DNA of 10,576 nt from Lentisphaeria bacterium. GTDB lineage: Bacteria; Verrucomicrobiota; Lentisphaeria; Victivallales; UBA1829. Numbering within the stretch: position 1 is the stretch's first letter; each line of letters opens with the position of its first letter. Position numbers and translations under genes: made by a program. Below the pieces are notes generated by a model that saw only the letters and a program-made list of their open reading frames with translations, searched no databases and had not been told where the DNA came from. Shown one piece after another: positions 1 through 6,773 of the stretch. The stretch is taken from the NCBI GenBank assembly GCA_017623265.1, contig JAGAPM010000240.1, forward strand, positions 1-10,576, written 5' to 3'.

Positions 1-234
1 CGCCTTTCTGGATTCATCCCAGACGATCCCGAGAGAGATGGCGGCATCCTGAACTCCTTTGTATCGCAGCGGGTCCGAGGAAAGCCGTTCTCCCGCAATG
101 CGTCTGAAGGAGACCCCCTTCCAATCGGAGAGGTCCGCATCCACCTTGATGTCTTTCATGTTCCGGATCTCATAGCCGGGGAGAGCGCAGGCAGTCAGCA
201 GAACCGCCATCGTCAGTAAAAACTTTTTCAGCAT
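1..234 (-). CDS. Lipoprotein with CBM9-like N-terminus (3' part outside window)
   Basis: Only the first 78 residues are visible; the gene runs off the left edge. It begins MLKKFLLTMAVLLTAC, a lipoprotein signal peptide with lipobox LTAC and lipidated Cys16, so the product should be anchored in an envelope membrane. The mature part contains VDADLSDWKG (residues 31-40), which resembles the opening strand of carbohydrate-binding module family 9 and related sugar-binding beta-sandwich domains (V-D-G-x-L-x-D-W). That assignment is pattern recognition from a short fragment, so sugar binding is a tentative inference. The ATG at 234 is preceded by AAAGGA with suitable spacing. It lies 68 bases downstream of the tyrosine phosphatase gene on the same strand. 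I see no clear separate promoter, so the two may be co-transcribed. Confidence 0.7.
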   Translation of the reverse strand, partial: MLKKFLLTMAVLLTACALPGYEIRNMKDIKVDADLSDWKGVSFRRIAGERLSSDPLRYKGVQDAAISLGIVWDESRKA

Positions 235-302
235 ATTTTATCCTTTCGGTCTTTCAGTTCCATATAGATACACGGAGGCGTGCCGAAATCTTACAGATCA
301 CT

Positions 303-761
303 TTACTTCTTCAGCAAATCCGCCAACAGTCCGTCGCAACCGGCAGTGACATCCTGCCAGGTTGCCTCGAAATCGCCGGTGTACCATGGATCCGCCACTT
401 CTTCGTTGGGGCGGCCGGCATATTCCAACAGAAAATGGATCTTTCCTTCCGGATCGCCGCCGCAGATCGCTTTCATGTTCCGGATATTGGCGCGATCCAT
501 ACCGATGAGCAGATCAAAGCGGTCATAATCGCGGCGGTTCATCTGCCGGGCAGTCTTCCCTGCGCAGGAAATACCGTGTTCCGCCAGCTTCCGTCTGGTC
601 CCGTAATGGACCGGATTCCCGATCTCCTCGGTACTGGTGGCGGCAGATTCGATCTCAAACAGTGCATCCGCACCTGCTTGAGCAACAAAATGTTTCATCA
701 CGAACTCCGCCATGGTACTGCGGCAGATATTTCCGTGGCATACAAACAGGATCCTGTGCAT
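303..761 (-). CDS. Low-molecular-weight protein tyrosine phosphatase
   Basis: A cytoplasmic enzyme that removes phosphate from phosphotyrosine (and possibly phosphoarginine) in proteins through a cysteinyl-phosphate intermediate. The 152-residue product has the usual family length. The N-terminus carries the phosphate-binding loop C-x5-R as VCHGNICRS, with nucleophile Cys8 and Arg14. The general-acid motif is near the C-terminus as DPWYTGDF, with Asp124; most relatives have DPY or DPF, and Trp126 here is a mild variant. A strong GAAGGAG precedes the ATG, and a good promoter lies just upstream. Bacterial members often counteract tyrosine kinases that control exopolysaccharide synthesis, but no kinase or polysaccharide gene is visible here, so the target is unknown. 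Family assignment is secure. Confidence 0.95.
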   Translation of the reverse strand: MHRILFVCHGNICRSTMAEFVMKHFVAQAGADALFEIESAATSTEEIGNPVHYGTRRKLAEHGISCAGKTARQMNRRDYDRFDLLIGMDRANIRNMKAICGGDPEGKIHFLLEYAGRPNEEVADPWYTGDFEATWQDVTAGCDGLLADLLKK

Positions 762-789
762 GGTATTTTCTCCTTCATCTGATCCGGTT

Positions 790-817
790 AGTATAGCATT
801 TTTTTCCGTAAAGTCAA
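790..817 (-). promoter_or_regulatory. Promoter for the phosphatase gene (sigma70-type)
   Basis: On the minus strand, TTGACT (812-817), a 16-base spacer and TATACT (790-795), with a TG one base upstream of the -10 (extended -10). Transcription would start near 783, giving a leader of about 22 bases to the ATG at 761. This is one of the best sigma70-like matches in the window, judged by eye only. Confidence 0.65.
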
Positions 818-827
818 GATTCTTTTC

Positions 828-856
828 TTGAAAAAGTGTGCTTGAAGCAGTATCGT
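828..856 (+). promoter_or_regulatory. Candidate promoter for the EFR1-like gene
   Basis: TTGAAA (828-833), a 17-base spacer and TATCGT (851-856) on the plus strand. This predicts a start near 863 and a very short leader that still contains the GAGGAG ribosome binding site before the ATG at 878. It is divergent from the phosphatase promoter, the two -35 boxes being about 10 bases apart. The -10 match is only moderate. Confidence 0.4.
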
Positions 857-877
857 TAAGAAGACAACAGAGGAGAA

Positions 878-1639
878 ATGAAGATGATTTATCTTTGCGT
901 TTTCAGCCCTGCAGGGCATAGTGCGACAGCGGCAGAAGCCGTGGCAAGCGTATGGGGATCATGGGAAATGATCGATCTCAGCAGACGGGATACCGATTTT
1001 TCAAAATATACCTTCACACAGGAAGATCTGCTGCTCTGGGCGGTTCCCTCCTATGGCGGACGGGTTCCTGCAATTGCCGTGGAACGGATGAAACAGTTGA
1101 ACGGGGCAGGGGCTAAGGCGGTGGCTCTGGTCTCTTACGGACGGCGGGCGTATGATGATACTCTGTTGGAAATGAAAGAGATCCTGACAGCGTGCGGATT
1201 TGTGATGATCGCTGCGGTTGCCGCTCTGGCGGAGCATACGATCGTTCCTGCCATCGCTTCCGGCAGACCGGATGCAACAGATCGTGTCGAACTTGCTGCT
1301 TTCGGAAAAAAGATCATGGAAAAATATCAGTCCGGCAACGATTCTGCGGTAGATGTTCCCGGCAATATGCCGTACCGGATCTATAACGGCGTTCCGGCGA
1401 AACCGGAGGCGTCCGGAGCCTGTACCCGGTGCGGAGCCTGTTCTGCAGCTTGTCCGGTGGGGGCGATCCCGGCAGAGAATCCGGAGACGACCGATCCGGC
1501 GCTGTGTATCACCTGTATGCGGTGTGTGTACCGTTGTCCGGCAAAGGCACGGAGTTTGAATGCGGAAGTTCTGGCGGCAGTCGGAGCGAAACTTGCTCCT
1601 CTTTGTGCGGGTGACCGGGTAAACGAACTCTTTATTTGA
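878..1639 (+). CDS. EFR1-like flavodoxin/ferredoxin protein
   Basis: The 253-residue product combines a flavodoxin-like N-terminal half with a C-terminal domain binding two [4Fe-4S] clusters, the layout of the EFR1 (flavodoxin-ferredoxin) family. The N-terminus IYLCVFSPAGHSATAAEAV resembles the FMN phosphate-binding loop, although flavodoxin's usual T/S-G-N-T is SPAGHSAT. WAVPSYGGRVP (about 54-64) matches the second flavin-contacting loop. The cluster ligands are C182-x2-C185-x2-C188-x3-C192-P and C210-x2-C213-x2-C216-x3-C220-P. The expected role is cytoplasmic electron transfer, with FMN passing electrons to or from the clusters; the partner is unknown and no dehydrogenase or reductase is adjacent. 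GAGGAG precedes the ATG. The stop overlaps the convergent transporter gene by 8 bases. Confidence 0.88.
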   Translation: MKMIYLCVFSPAGHSATAAEAVASVWGSWEMIDLSRRDTDFSKYTFTQEDLLLWAVPSYGGRVPAIAVERMKQLNGAGAKAVALVSYGRRAYDDTLLEMKEILTACGFVMIAAVAALAEHTIVPAIASGRPDATDRVELAAFGKKIMEKYQSGNDSAVDVPGNMPYRIYNGVPAKPEASGACTRCGACSAACPVGAIPAENPETTDPALCITCMRCVYRCPAKARSLNAEVLAAVGAKLAPLCAGDRVNELFI

Positions 1640-2528
1640 AGAGTGTCAGCATCGCCACGCCCAGCAGAACCAGAACAAGGGCGATGGCTTTTTTCCATTG
1701 ATTCCGTTCGTGGAACCAGATACTGCCCGCAACGAACGCCACAATGCAGTTGCTCCGCCGCAGAAGCGAGAGCATGGAAATGGGGGTGTCCGGCAGAGAG
1801 ACTGCATAGAAATAAAAGATGTCCGCCAGTGCCATCAATACGCCGGTAAGAGGAATTGCAAGTGTCCAGCGGAAGGTATGGCGTTCGCCGAAATTTTTCT
1901 GACGGATCAGGACCGCCAGACCGAGAACCGCAATAATATCGATGGAAAACCAGAACTGAACGGTATCGGGCGGGATCCGGATCACGCCCAGCAGGTATTT
2001 ATCATACAGAGCGGAACAGGCGGTAATGATCGTTCCCAACAGGATCAGCGGTATTCCCTTGAGATTTTTCAGGGAGAATCCTTCCAGTTTTCCGAGGATG
2101 GAGAAGAGATAATATCCGGTGAAGATAAGGAACATGGCAATGCCCTGCCAGACATTCGGCACTTCGTGGTACAGGAAAAATCCGCCGATGAATACCCACA
2201 GCGGTGAAGTTGCTCCGATGGGCGCACCGATACTGATGGGCAGCTCCCGCATAGCGTAATAAATACAGATCCAACTGGAGCCCACGATGACCGATTTCAG
2301 CAGGACCGGCAGAAATGCGGTATCATACTGCAGAAAACAGGAAACAAAATTGCCCCGGATCAGCGTGAGCAACAGAAAGAAGATGCTGCCGATCGTGGTT
2401 GCCCAGAAAAGCACCGGAAGCACGGAATTGTCTTTGACCGCTTGTTTTTTGGAGATGTCGTAGATCCCCAGCATGAGAGCGGAGCCGAGGATCGGCAGAA
2501 CCCAGGGAGCAATGTGAAAGGTCATCAT
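1632..2528 (-). CDS. EamA/DMT-superfamily transporter
   Basis: A 298-residue, very hydrophobic protein with about ten predicted membrane spans arranged as two EamA repeats (roughly 10-145 and 155-297). Each repeat ends in the family's signature: WVFIGGFFLYHEVPNVWQ in the first and AGSIWFHERNQWKK in the second, each followed by a final glycine-rich helix. EamA proteins are inner-membrane transporters, usually exporters of amino acids, nucleotide sugars or other small metabolites; the substrate cannot be read from sequence. The start codon overlaps the nudC stop as ATGA (2525-2528), implying translational coupling to nudC. A second ATG follows directly, so the start could be one codon later. 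The 3' end overlaps the convergent EFR1-like gene, and I see no terminator between them. Confidence 0.9.
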   Translation of the reverse strand: MMTFHIAPWVLPILGSALMLGIYDISKKQAVKDNSVLPVLFWATTIGSIFFLLLTLIRGNFVSCFLQYDTAFLPVLLKSVIVGSSWICIYYAMRELPISIGAPIGATSPLWVFIGGFFLYHEVPNVWQGIAMFLIFTGYYLFSILGKLEGFSLKNLKGIPLILLGTIITACSALYDKYLLGVIRIPPDTVQFWFSIDIIAVLGLAVLIRQKNFGERHTFRWTLAIPLTGVLMALADIFYFYAVSLPDTPISMLSLLRRSNCIVAFVAGSIWFHERNQWKKAIALVLVLLGVAMLTLFK

Positions 2529-3334
2529 GCTTCACCCCGCCAGTGGTCGATTAATTTTCTTGCGATGCTTCCGTGTGGCGGGATCTCCGGCAGATTGTCT
2601 GCCGTGAACCAGCCCAGCGTTTCCAGTTCTTCGCCGTCCGGGACAGCTTCGCCGGATTCATATTCTGCATAATAGCCGAGCATGAGAGAATTGGGGAAGG
2701 GCCAGCACTGACTGGAAAAATAGCGGATGTTTTTTACCGTGACCCCTGTTTCCTCCCGGATCTCCCGGTGGATCGCCTGTTCTACGGATTCCCCTGCCTC
2801 CACAAAACCGGCGATCAAGCCGTGGATCTTTCCCTGAAAGCGTTTGTTGTGGGCAAGCAGGATCTGATCCCCTCTGACAATTGCCACAATGACCGCCGGG
2901 GCGATTTGAGGGTAGTAGTGTTCGTTGCAAGCCGGGCAGACCAGCGCGGCATCGTTTTCCGGTTCCGCCAGCGGATTGCCGCAGTGTCCGCAGAATTGAT
3001 GCTGTTTCCGCCAGTGGAGCAGTTCTTTTGCACGGCAGGCGGCAAAAAAATCTTCTTCCGGCAGCAGAGCCGCCGCCGACCGGAGCGGAATAACATCCAG
3101 CGAGTCCGGGATCTCTTCCGTTTCCGCAGCAAAGCAGGGTGTATTTTCCCGATGTCCGATCAGCAATGCTTCACCGGATAACGTGGCAGTTTCGGGAGCA
3201 GGGAAGGAGCAACAGTCGCCTGGTCCTTTCTGAAGCAGAATATCTTTCCCGCAGAAAAGGATCATGTGAGCGTTTGGGCATTGCTGCCAATCCGCCGTCA
3301 GAACCGGAGCGGATGCCGGTATAAAATCAGCCAT
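2525..3334 (-). CDS. nudC: NAD(H) pyrophosphatase / RNA deNADding Nudix hydrolase NudC
   Basis: NudC hydrolyses NADH/NAD+ to NMN(H) and AMP and removes NAD caps from RNA 5' ends; it is cytoplasmic. The 269-residue product is close to the usual NudC length. It contains a variable N-terminal domain, then a zinc ribbon with C115-x2-C118 and C133-x2-C136, then the catalytic domain. The Nudix box G-x5-E-x7-REUxEExGU is complete at residues 176-198 (GFVEAGE, then REIREETGV). The subfamily tag that follows, normally SQPWPFPxS, reads SQCWPFPNSLM, with Cys210 in place of proline. The gene is first of a two-gene unit with the EamA transporter. A GGAAG about 9 bases before the ATG is a modest ribosome binding site, and a promoter lies upstream. 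Confidence 0.95.
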   Translation of the reverse strand: MADFIPASAPVLTADWQQCPNAHMILFCGKDILLQKGPGDCCSFPAPETATLSGEALLIGHRENTPCFAAETEEIPDSLDVIPLRSAAALLPEEDFFAACRAKELLHWRKQHQFCGHCGNPLAEPENDAALVCPACNEHYYPQIAPAVIVAIVRGDQILLAHNKRFQGKIHGLIAGFVEAGESVEQAIHREIREETGVTVKNIRYFSSQCWPFPNSLMLGYYAEYESGEAVPDGEELETLGWFTADNLPEIPPHGSIARKLIDHWRGEA

Positions 3335-3371
3335 TTTTTTTAATCTTCCATATTATTGTTTTGCCTTGCAT

Positions 3372-3399
3372 ACTATACATCTTTTTTCAGAAATTACAA
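3372..3399 (-). promoter_or_regulatory. Promoter for nudC-transporter unit
   Basis: On the minus strand, TTGTAA (3394-3399), a 16-base spacer and TATAGT (3372-3377). The predicted start near 3365 leaves a leader of about 30 bases to the nudC ATG at 3334. The -10 is a 5/6 match and the -35 a 4/6 match. Confidence 0.5.
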
Positions 3400-3409
3400 G
3401 TAGAGAACC

Positions 3410-3437
3410 TTGAAAACAAAGGGGGCAGGTGTATATT
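3410..3437 (+). promoter_or_regulatory. Promoter for the MATE transporter gene
   Basis: TTGAAA (3410-3415), a 16-base spacer and TATATT (3432-3437) on the plus strand. The predicted start near 3444 leaves about 28 bases before the ATG at 3472 and includes GGAAAGG (3455-3461). It lies back to back with the nudC promoter. Confidence 0.5.
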
Positions 3438-3471
3438 AAATGCTCATATAATCCGGAAAGGTTTTTCTATT

Positions 3472-4851
3472 ATGTCCAAAGCGGCTGCCAGATACAGCAT
3501 TGATATGACGCATGGGCCCCTGTTCTCGCGTATCGTTCTTTTTGCCCTTCCGCTGATGGCGACCGGTATGCTGCAGCTGCTGTTCCATGCCACCAATATG
3601 ATGGTGCTTGGCAAGTTTTCTTCAGAACAATCCCTCGGTGCTGTGGGGGCGACAGCATCCCTCTGCGGGCTTCTGATCAATACCTCCATGGGACTTGCGA
3701 TCGGAGCCAACGTTCTGATCGCCAACTACATCGGAGCGAGAGAATGGAAAAAAGTCAGCCGGACGACCCATACTGCGCTTCTGCTTTCCCTGATTGTCGG
3801 GATCGGAGTTGCGCTGACCGGTTATTTTCTTTCCCGGAAACTTCTGATTTGGACAAAAGCCCCGGATGATGTGATCGATCTTGCCTGTACATATATGCAG
3901 ATTTATTTCATCGCAGTGCCGTTGAATGTGGTTTATAACTTTGGCGCGGCGATCATGCGGGGCGCCGGCGATACCCGCCGTCCGCTCTATTATCTCATTG
4001 CCGCCGGTGCATTGAATATGCTGTTGAGTCTGCTGTTCGTGATCGTTTTCAAGTGGGATGTCGCCGGCGTCGCCATTGCCTCCGGGATCGGAAACCTGCT
4101 TGCCATGATCCTCGTTCTCCGGGCATTGCACCGGGCGAAAGAGGCATGGCGGTTGCGTTTCAAATACTTGCGGATCGACTTCCCGATTTTGAAACGGATG
4201 CTTTGGATCGGGCTGCCTGCCGGGTTGCAGAGTTCCTGTTTCTCCATCTCCAATGTGATCATTCAGTCTTCCGTGAACAGTCTCGGAACGGCGGTGCTTG
4301 CGGGAAATACCGCCGATATGACGCTGGAAGGGATCGTTTATCTGGCGTCCTATGCGTTCCATCAGACGGCGTTGAGTTTTGTGGGGCAGAACTTCGGTGC
4401 GGGCAAATATGAACGGTTGAAACGCTCTGTGATTTACTGTACGCTGCTTTCATTTCTGATCGTTTCTGCATTCGCATGGTTTGTTGTGCTGTTCCGTGTT
4501 CCTCTGCTGAAACTCTTTATGGATAAAGTCAATCCGATTGCGTTGGAAAGCGGTTGTACCCGGATCATGATCATGCTGACCGTGTACGGAATCTGTGCCG
4601 CGATGGATGTGTTCAGCGGTGCGTTGCGCGGAATGGGATACTCGATCCAGTCCGCCTGTATTACCGTTTTTTGTGTCTGCGTGATCCGTGTCGGTTGGGT
4701 TTTATGGGTGTTCCCCCATTACCGGACGCTTGAAAATCTCATCTGGTCTTACCCCATCACCTGGTCGCTGAACACGCTGGCTTGCGGAACATTGTTTGTG
4801 ATCGTGTATCATATCAACCGCAAACGGCACAAAAAAGCCGCTCTCCTCTGA
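3472..4851 (+). CDS. MATE-family efflux transporter
   Basis: A 459-residue inner-membrane protein with two MatE domains and about twelve predicted spans, the normal size for the family. MATE transporters export cationic drugs, dyes or metabolites in exchange for Na+ or H+. Family hallmarks are IMRGAGDTRRP (161-171) after helix 5, its counterpart GALRGMGYS (383-391) in the second half, and SFVGQNFGAGKYERLKR (302-318) after helix 7. The frame is open upstream through a TTG at 3361. I chose the ATG at 3472 because GGAAAGG sits 10 bases before it, the predicted promoter lies between the two, and MATE proteins start this close to helix 1. Substrate and coupling ion are not determinable. The final codons overlap the terminator of the opposing antiporter gene. 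Confidence 0.95.
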   Translation: MSKAAARYSIDMTHGPLFSRIVLFALPLMATGMLQLLFHATNMMVLGKFSSEQSLGAVGATASLCGLLINTSMGLAIGANVLIANYIGAREWKKVSRTTHTALLLSLIVGIGVALTGYFLSRKLLIWTKAPDDVIDLACTYMQIYFIAVPLNVVYNFGAAIMRGAGDTRRPLYYLIAAGALNMLLSLLFVIVFKWDVAGVAIASGIGNLLAMILVLRALHRAKEAWRLRFKYLRIDFPILKRMLWIGLPAGLQSSCFSISNVIIQSSVNSLGTAVLAGNTADMTLEGIVYLASYAFHQTALSFVGQNFGAGKYERLKRSVIYCTLLSFLIVSAFAWFVVLFRVPLLKLFMDKVNPIALESGCTRIMIMLTVYGICAAMDVFSGALRGMGYSIQSACITVFCVCVIRVGWVLWVFPHYRTLENLIWSYPITWSLNTLACGTLFVIVYHINRKRHKKAALL

Positions 4852-4864
4852 AGAAAAGCGGCTT
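4831..4864 (-). terminator. Intrinsic terminator of the antiporter gene, overlapping the MATE gene end
   Basis: A perfect 8-base-pair stem, AAGCCGCT (4835-4842) with AGCGGCTT (4857-4864) and a 14-base loop. Read on the minus strand the stem is followed by an uninterrupted T run from the AAAAAA at 4831-4836. The plus-strand side has no T run, so it serves mainly the antiporter transcript (gene end 4892). About 20 bases of it lie inside the 3' coding end of the MATE gene. Confidence 0.85.
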
Positions 4865-4891
4865 GTAAAATGTTGGATTTGATTTGCTGGA

Positions 4892-5899
4892 TCAGATTGC
4901 TTTCATCACATTGAAGGTGAGAAAACCGACGTAAAGCACGAGGAAAATGAATCCGGTCCAGCGGGGAAGGACCTGTTTTTTGTAGCCGATCAGCATAAAT
5001 GCGAGCAGCAGCAGCCCGACGGGAACCATACCCAGAAGAGTGATCCATCCCGGCAGACCGCTGTTGATGCCCAACGGATTGATGACCGCCGCAGCGCCGA
5101 AGATCAGCAGGATATTGAAGATACAGCTGCCGACAATGTTGCCGATCGCCATATCAGCCTTCTTTTTCAGAACTCCGGTGATCGTTACCGCCAGTTCCGG
5201 CACGCTTGTTCCGAATGCCACGATTGTTGCGGAAATGATCACAGTGCTGACCCCCAGTGTTTCTGCACCCCATTGAACCGTATCGACCATTGCCTTAGAA
5301 CCGCCTGCGACCATGAACAGACCGGTAATCAGCAATGCAAATTCTTTGAGCTGAGAGATCTTTTCATCCGATGCGCCTTCTTCTTCCTCCGGCGGCGTGG
5401 TTTTGAGCAGAGCGTAAGAGTAAATACCGGCACCGATCAGCAAAATGATCCCGCCGATCCAGTCCAGACCGTAGACCGGGCCGTTTTTTCCGGGAACCTG
5501 CGGCGTGATATAAAACATTACGATCGTTACGATAAAAAGGATATTCATGAAAAGGGTGTCTCGTTTCAACAGGGATTTCTGGAAGGGCATGGTCCCGCCG
5601 ATCGCAAGTGACGCCCCCAGGATCAGAGAGATATTGGTCACATTGCTGCCTGCCACATTTCCGATCACAAAGTCGCTGTCTGCCCCGATTTGTGCGATGA
5701 TACTGGTGGCGAGTTCAGGAATACTGGTCCCGATACTGACCAGCGTCAGACCGATCACCAGTTCTGAAACGTGCCAGCTCCGTGCGATGGCTGCGGCGGA
5801 GTCCACAAAAATATCGCTGCCTTTGATCAGAATGTAAGAGCCAACAAGAAAAATAATCGTGTTGAGAAGCAGGTTCGGCGTACAAAATGGCATATCCAT
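4892..5899 (-). CDS. Calcium/sodium antiporter, CaCA family (YrbG-like)
   Basis: A 335-residue inner-membrane cation exchanger with about ten predicted spans. It contains the two inverted alpha-repeats typical of the Ca2+:cation antiporter superfamily. Repeat 1 has GTSIPELATS (57-66), then GNVAGSNVTNISLILG (80-95). Repeat 2 has GTSVPELAVT (230-239), then GNIVGSCIFNILLIFG (253-268). Glu62 and Glu235 are the expected ion-binding acidic residues. An acidic loop around 169-184 (PPEEEEGASDEK) links the halves and faces the cytoplasm in relatives. Escherichia coli YrbG is the closest named type by layout; whether it moves Ca2+ or another ion in exchange for Na+ or H+ is inferred from the family. 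AAGGA lies 8 bases before the ATG at 5899; a second in-frame ATG is two codons later. Confidence 0.94.
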   Translation of the reverse strand: MDMPFCTPNLLLNTIIFLVGSYILIKGSDIFVDSAAAIARSWHVSELVIGLTLVSIGTSIPELATSIIAQIGADSDFVIGNVAGSNVTNISLILGASLAIGGTMPFQKSLLKRDTLFMNILFIVTIVMFYITPQVPGKNGPVYGLDWIGGIILLIGAGIYSYALLKTTPPEEEEGASDEKISQLKEFALLITGLFMVAGGSKAMVDTVQWGAETLGVSTVIISATIVAFGTSVPELAVTITGVLKKKADMAIGNIVGSCIFNILLIFGAAAVINPLGINSGLPGWITLLGMVPVGLLLLAFMLIGYKKQVLPRWTGFIFLVLYVGFLTFNVMKAI

Positions 5900-5944
5900 G
5901 TTTCAGATCCTTATGTTGTTTCATAATAAGTTGACCTGCCTAAT

Positions 5945-5973
5945 AAAATAATCGCTTCTGCGGAAAAAGTCAA
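5945..5973 (-). promoter_or_regulatory. Promoter for the antiporter gene
   Basis: On the minus strand, TTGACT (5968-5973), a 17-base spacer and TATTTT (5945-5950). The predicted start near 5938 gives a leader of about 38 bases. The -35 region TTGACTTT is the same as that of the phosphatase promoter. Confidence 0.5.
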
Positions 5974-6035
5974 GTTTTTCAACCTTTTTTTTGTTCTTTT
6001 ACATTCCTCTTACTGGAAAATACGGATCGTGCGGT

Positions 6036-6041
6036 TATATT
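6036..6041 (+). promoter_or_regulatory. Possible -10 box for rsmD
   Basis: TATATT about 33 bases before the rsmD start codon. No good -35 is visible at the right distance (CTGGAA at 6013-6018 is the best), so only the -10 element is called, weakly. Confidence 0.3.
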
Positions 6042-6073
6042 AATCCGAACAGTTGTTGAAGGAGAATTCTGTT

Positions 6074-6631
6074 ATGGAAATTGTTGCCGGTATTGCCCAC
6101 GGGCTGGTTCTTACCTCCCCGGGGGAACATGATGAAGTCCGCCCGACATCCGTGCGCGCGAGACGGGCTTTTTTTGACAGCCTGGGAGATCTTTCCGGGG
6201 TGGTTTTTGCAGATCTTTTTGCCGGTTCCGGAGCAATGGGGCTGGAAGCGGCAAGCCGCGGTGCCCGGACGGTGTATTTTTTTGAGCAGTCCCCCCAGGT
6301 CATTAAGATGATCGAAAAGAATTGCAGCCGTGTGGCGAAGACCGGCGTGACAGCGGAAATGAATGTTATTCCGGGAGCGATTCCCCCTTTCAGGACCGAT
6401 CTCGGACGATTGAAAAAGCCGGATATCGTTTTCGCTGATCCTCCATACCCCATGTCTATGGAGATTTTCCGGCATGTTACTGCTGATCCCCGATTCCGCA
6501 TCTGGGCAGATGGTGCAACTTTTTATTGGGAACTTCCGGATCGGGACTTTTCCCTTGAAATTCCTGCCGCCCCCTGGAAAGTTTTATCCATGAAAACATG
6601 CGGTCCGAGTCGTTTTCTTGTCATGAAATGA
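6074..6631 (+). CDS. rsmD: 16S rRNA (guanine966-N2)-methyltransferase RsmD
   Basis: RsmD transfers a methyl group from S-adenosylmethionine to N2 of G966 in 16S rRNA during small-subunit assembly. The 185-residue product has the family's size and motif order. The N-terminal strand MEIVAGIAHG is followed by RPTSVRARRAFFDSL (23-37, corresponding to the usual RPT-x-VREALFN). Next come the SAM-binding loop DLFAGSGAMGLEAASRGA (47-64) and the catalytic motif FADPPY (120-125). The frame is open upstream to a TTG at 6053, but AAGGAG (6059-6064) lies 9 bases before the ATG at 6074, and relatives start at this point, so I use 6074. It appears to be a single gene: the next gene is 142 bases away with its own promoter. 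Confidence 0.93.
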   Translation: MEIVAGIAHGLVLTSPGEHDEVRPTSVRARRAFFDSLGDLSGVVFADLFAGSGAMGLEAASRGARTVYFFEQSPQVIKMIEKNCSRVAKTGVTAEMNVIPGAIPPFRTDLGRLKKPDIVFADPPYPMSMEIFRHVTADPRFRIWADGATFYWELPDRDFSLEIPAAPWKVLSMKTCGPSRFLVMK

Positions 6632-6634
6632 GTT

Positions 6635-6669
6635 GAAAACTGAAAAAAAACGATTTTTTTCTGATTTTC
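6635..6669. terminator. A/T-rich inverted repeat after rsmD, possible weak terminator
   Basis: The arms GAAAACTGAAAAAAA and TTTTTTTCTGATTTTC pair around a 4-base loop with one mismatch and one bulge. The stem contains a T run but almost no GC pairs, and no further T run follows. It could help end rsmD transcription, or it could simply reflect A/T tracts. Confidence 0.3.
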
Positions 6670-6683
6670 CGTGCATTTTCCAT

Positions 6684-6710
6684 TTGACAGAATGCATTTC
6701 TGATTATAAG
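6684..6710 (+). promoter_or_regulatory. Promoter for the coiled-coil/microprotein/lipoprotein cassette
   Basis: A perfect TTGACA (6684-6689) and TATAAG (6705-6710), a 5/6 -10 match. The spacer of 15 bases is shorter than ideal. The predicted start near 6717 gives an A/T-rich leader of about 57 bases to the ATG at 6774. A second TATTAAT-type element near 6747 has no convincing -35. Confidence 0.45.
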
Positions 6711-6773
6711 TTACCACATCGACAAATGCAAAAATAACAAATAAATATTAATATAGAACAGGAGTTTGAACAA

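Noticed and set aside
3361..3471. N-terminal extension of the MATE protein from a TTG start
   Set aside because: The extension overlaps the predicted promoters, has no ribosome binding site, and precedes an ATG with good spacing to GGAAAGG.
3622..4362. 246-residue minus-strand frame inside the MATE gene
   Set aside because: Antisense to a clear MATE family protein; composition (Gly, Arg, Gln, His, Pro) is typical of a shadow frame.
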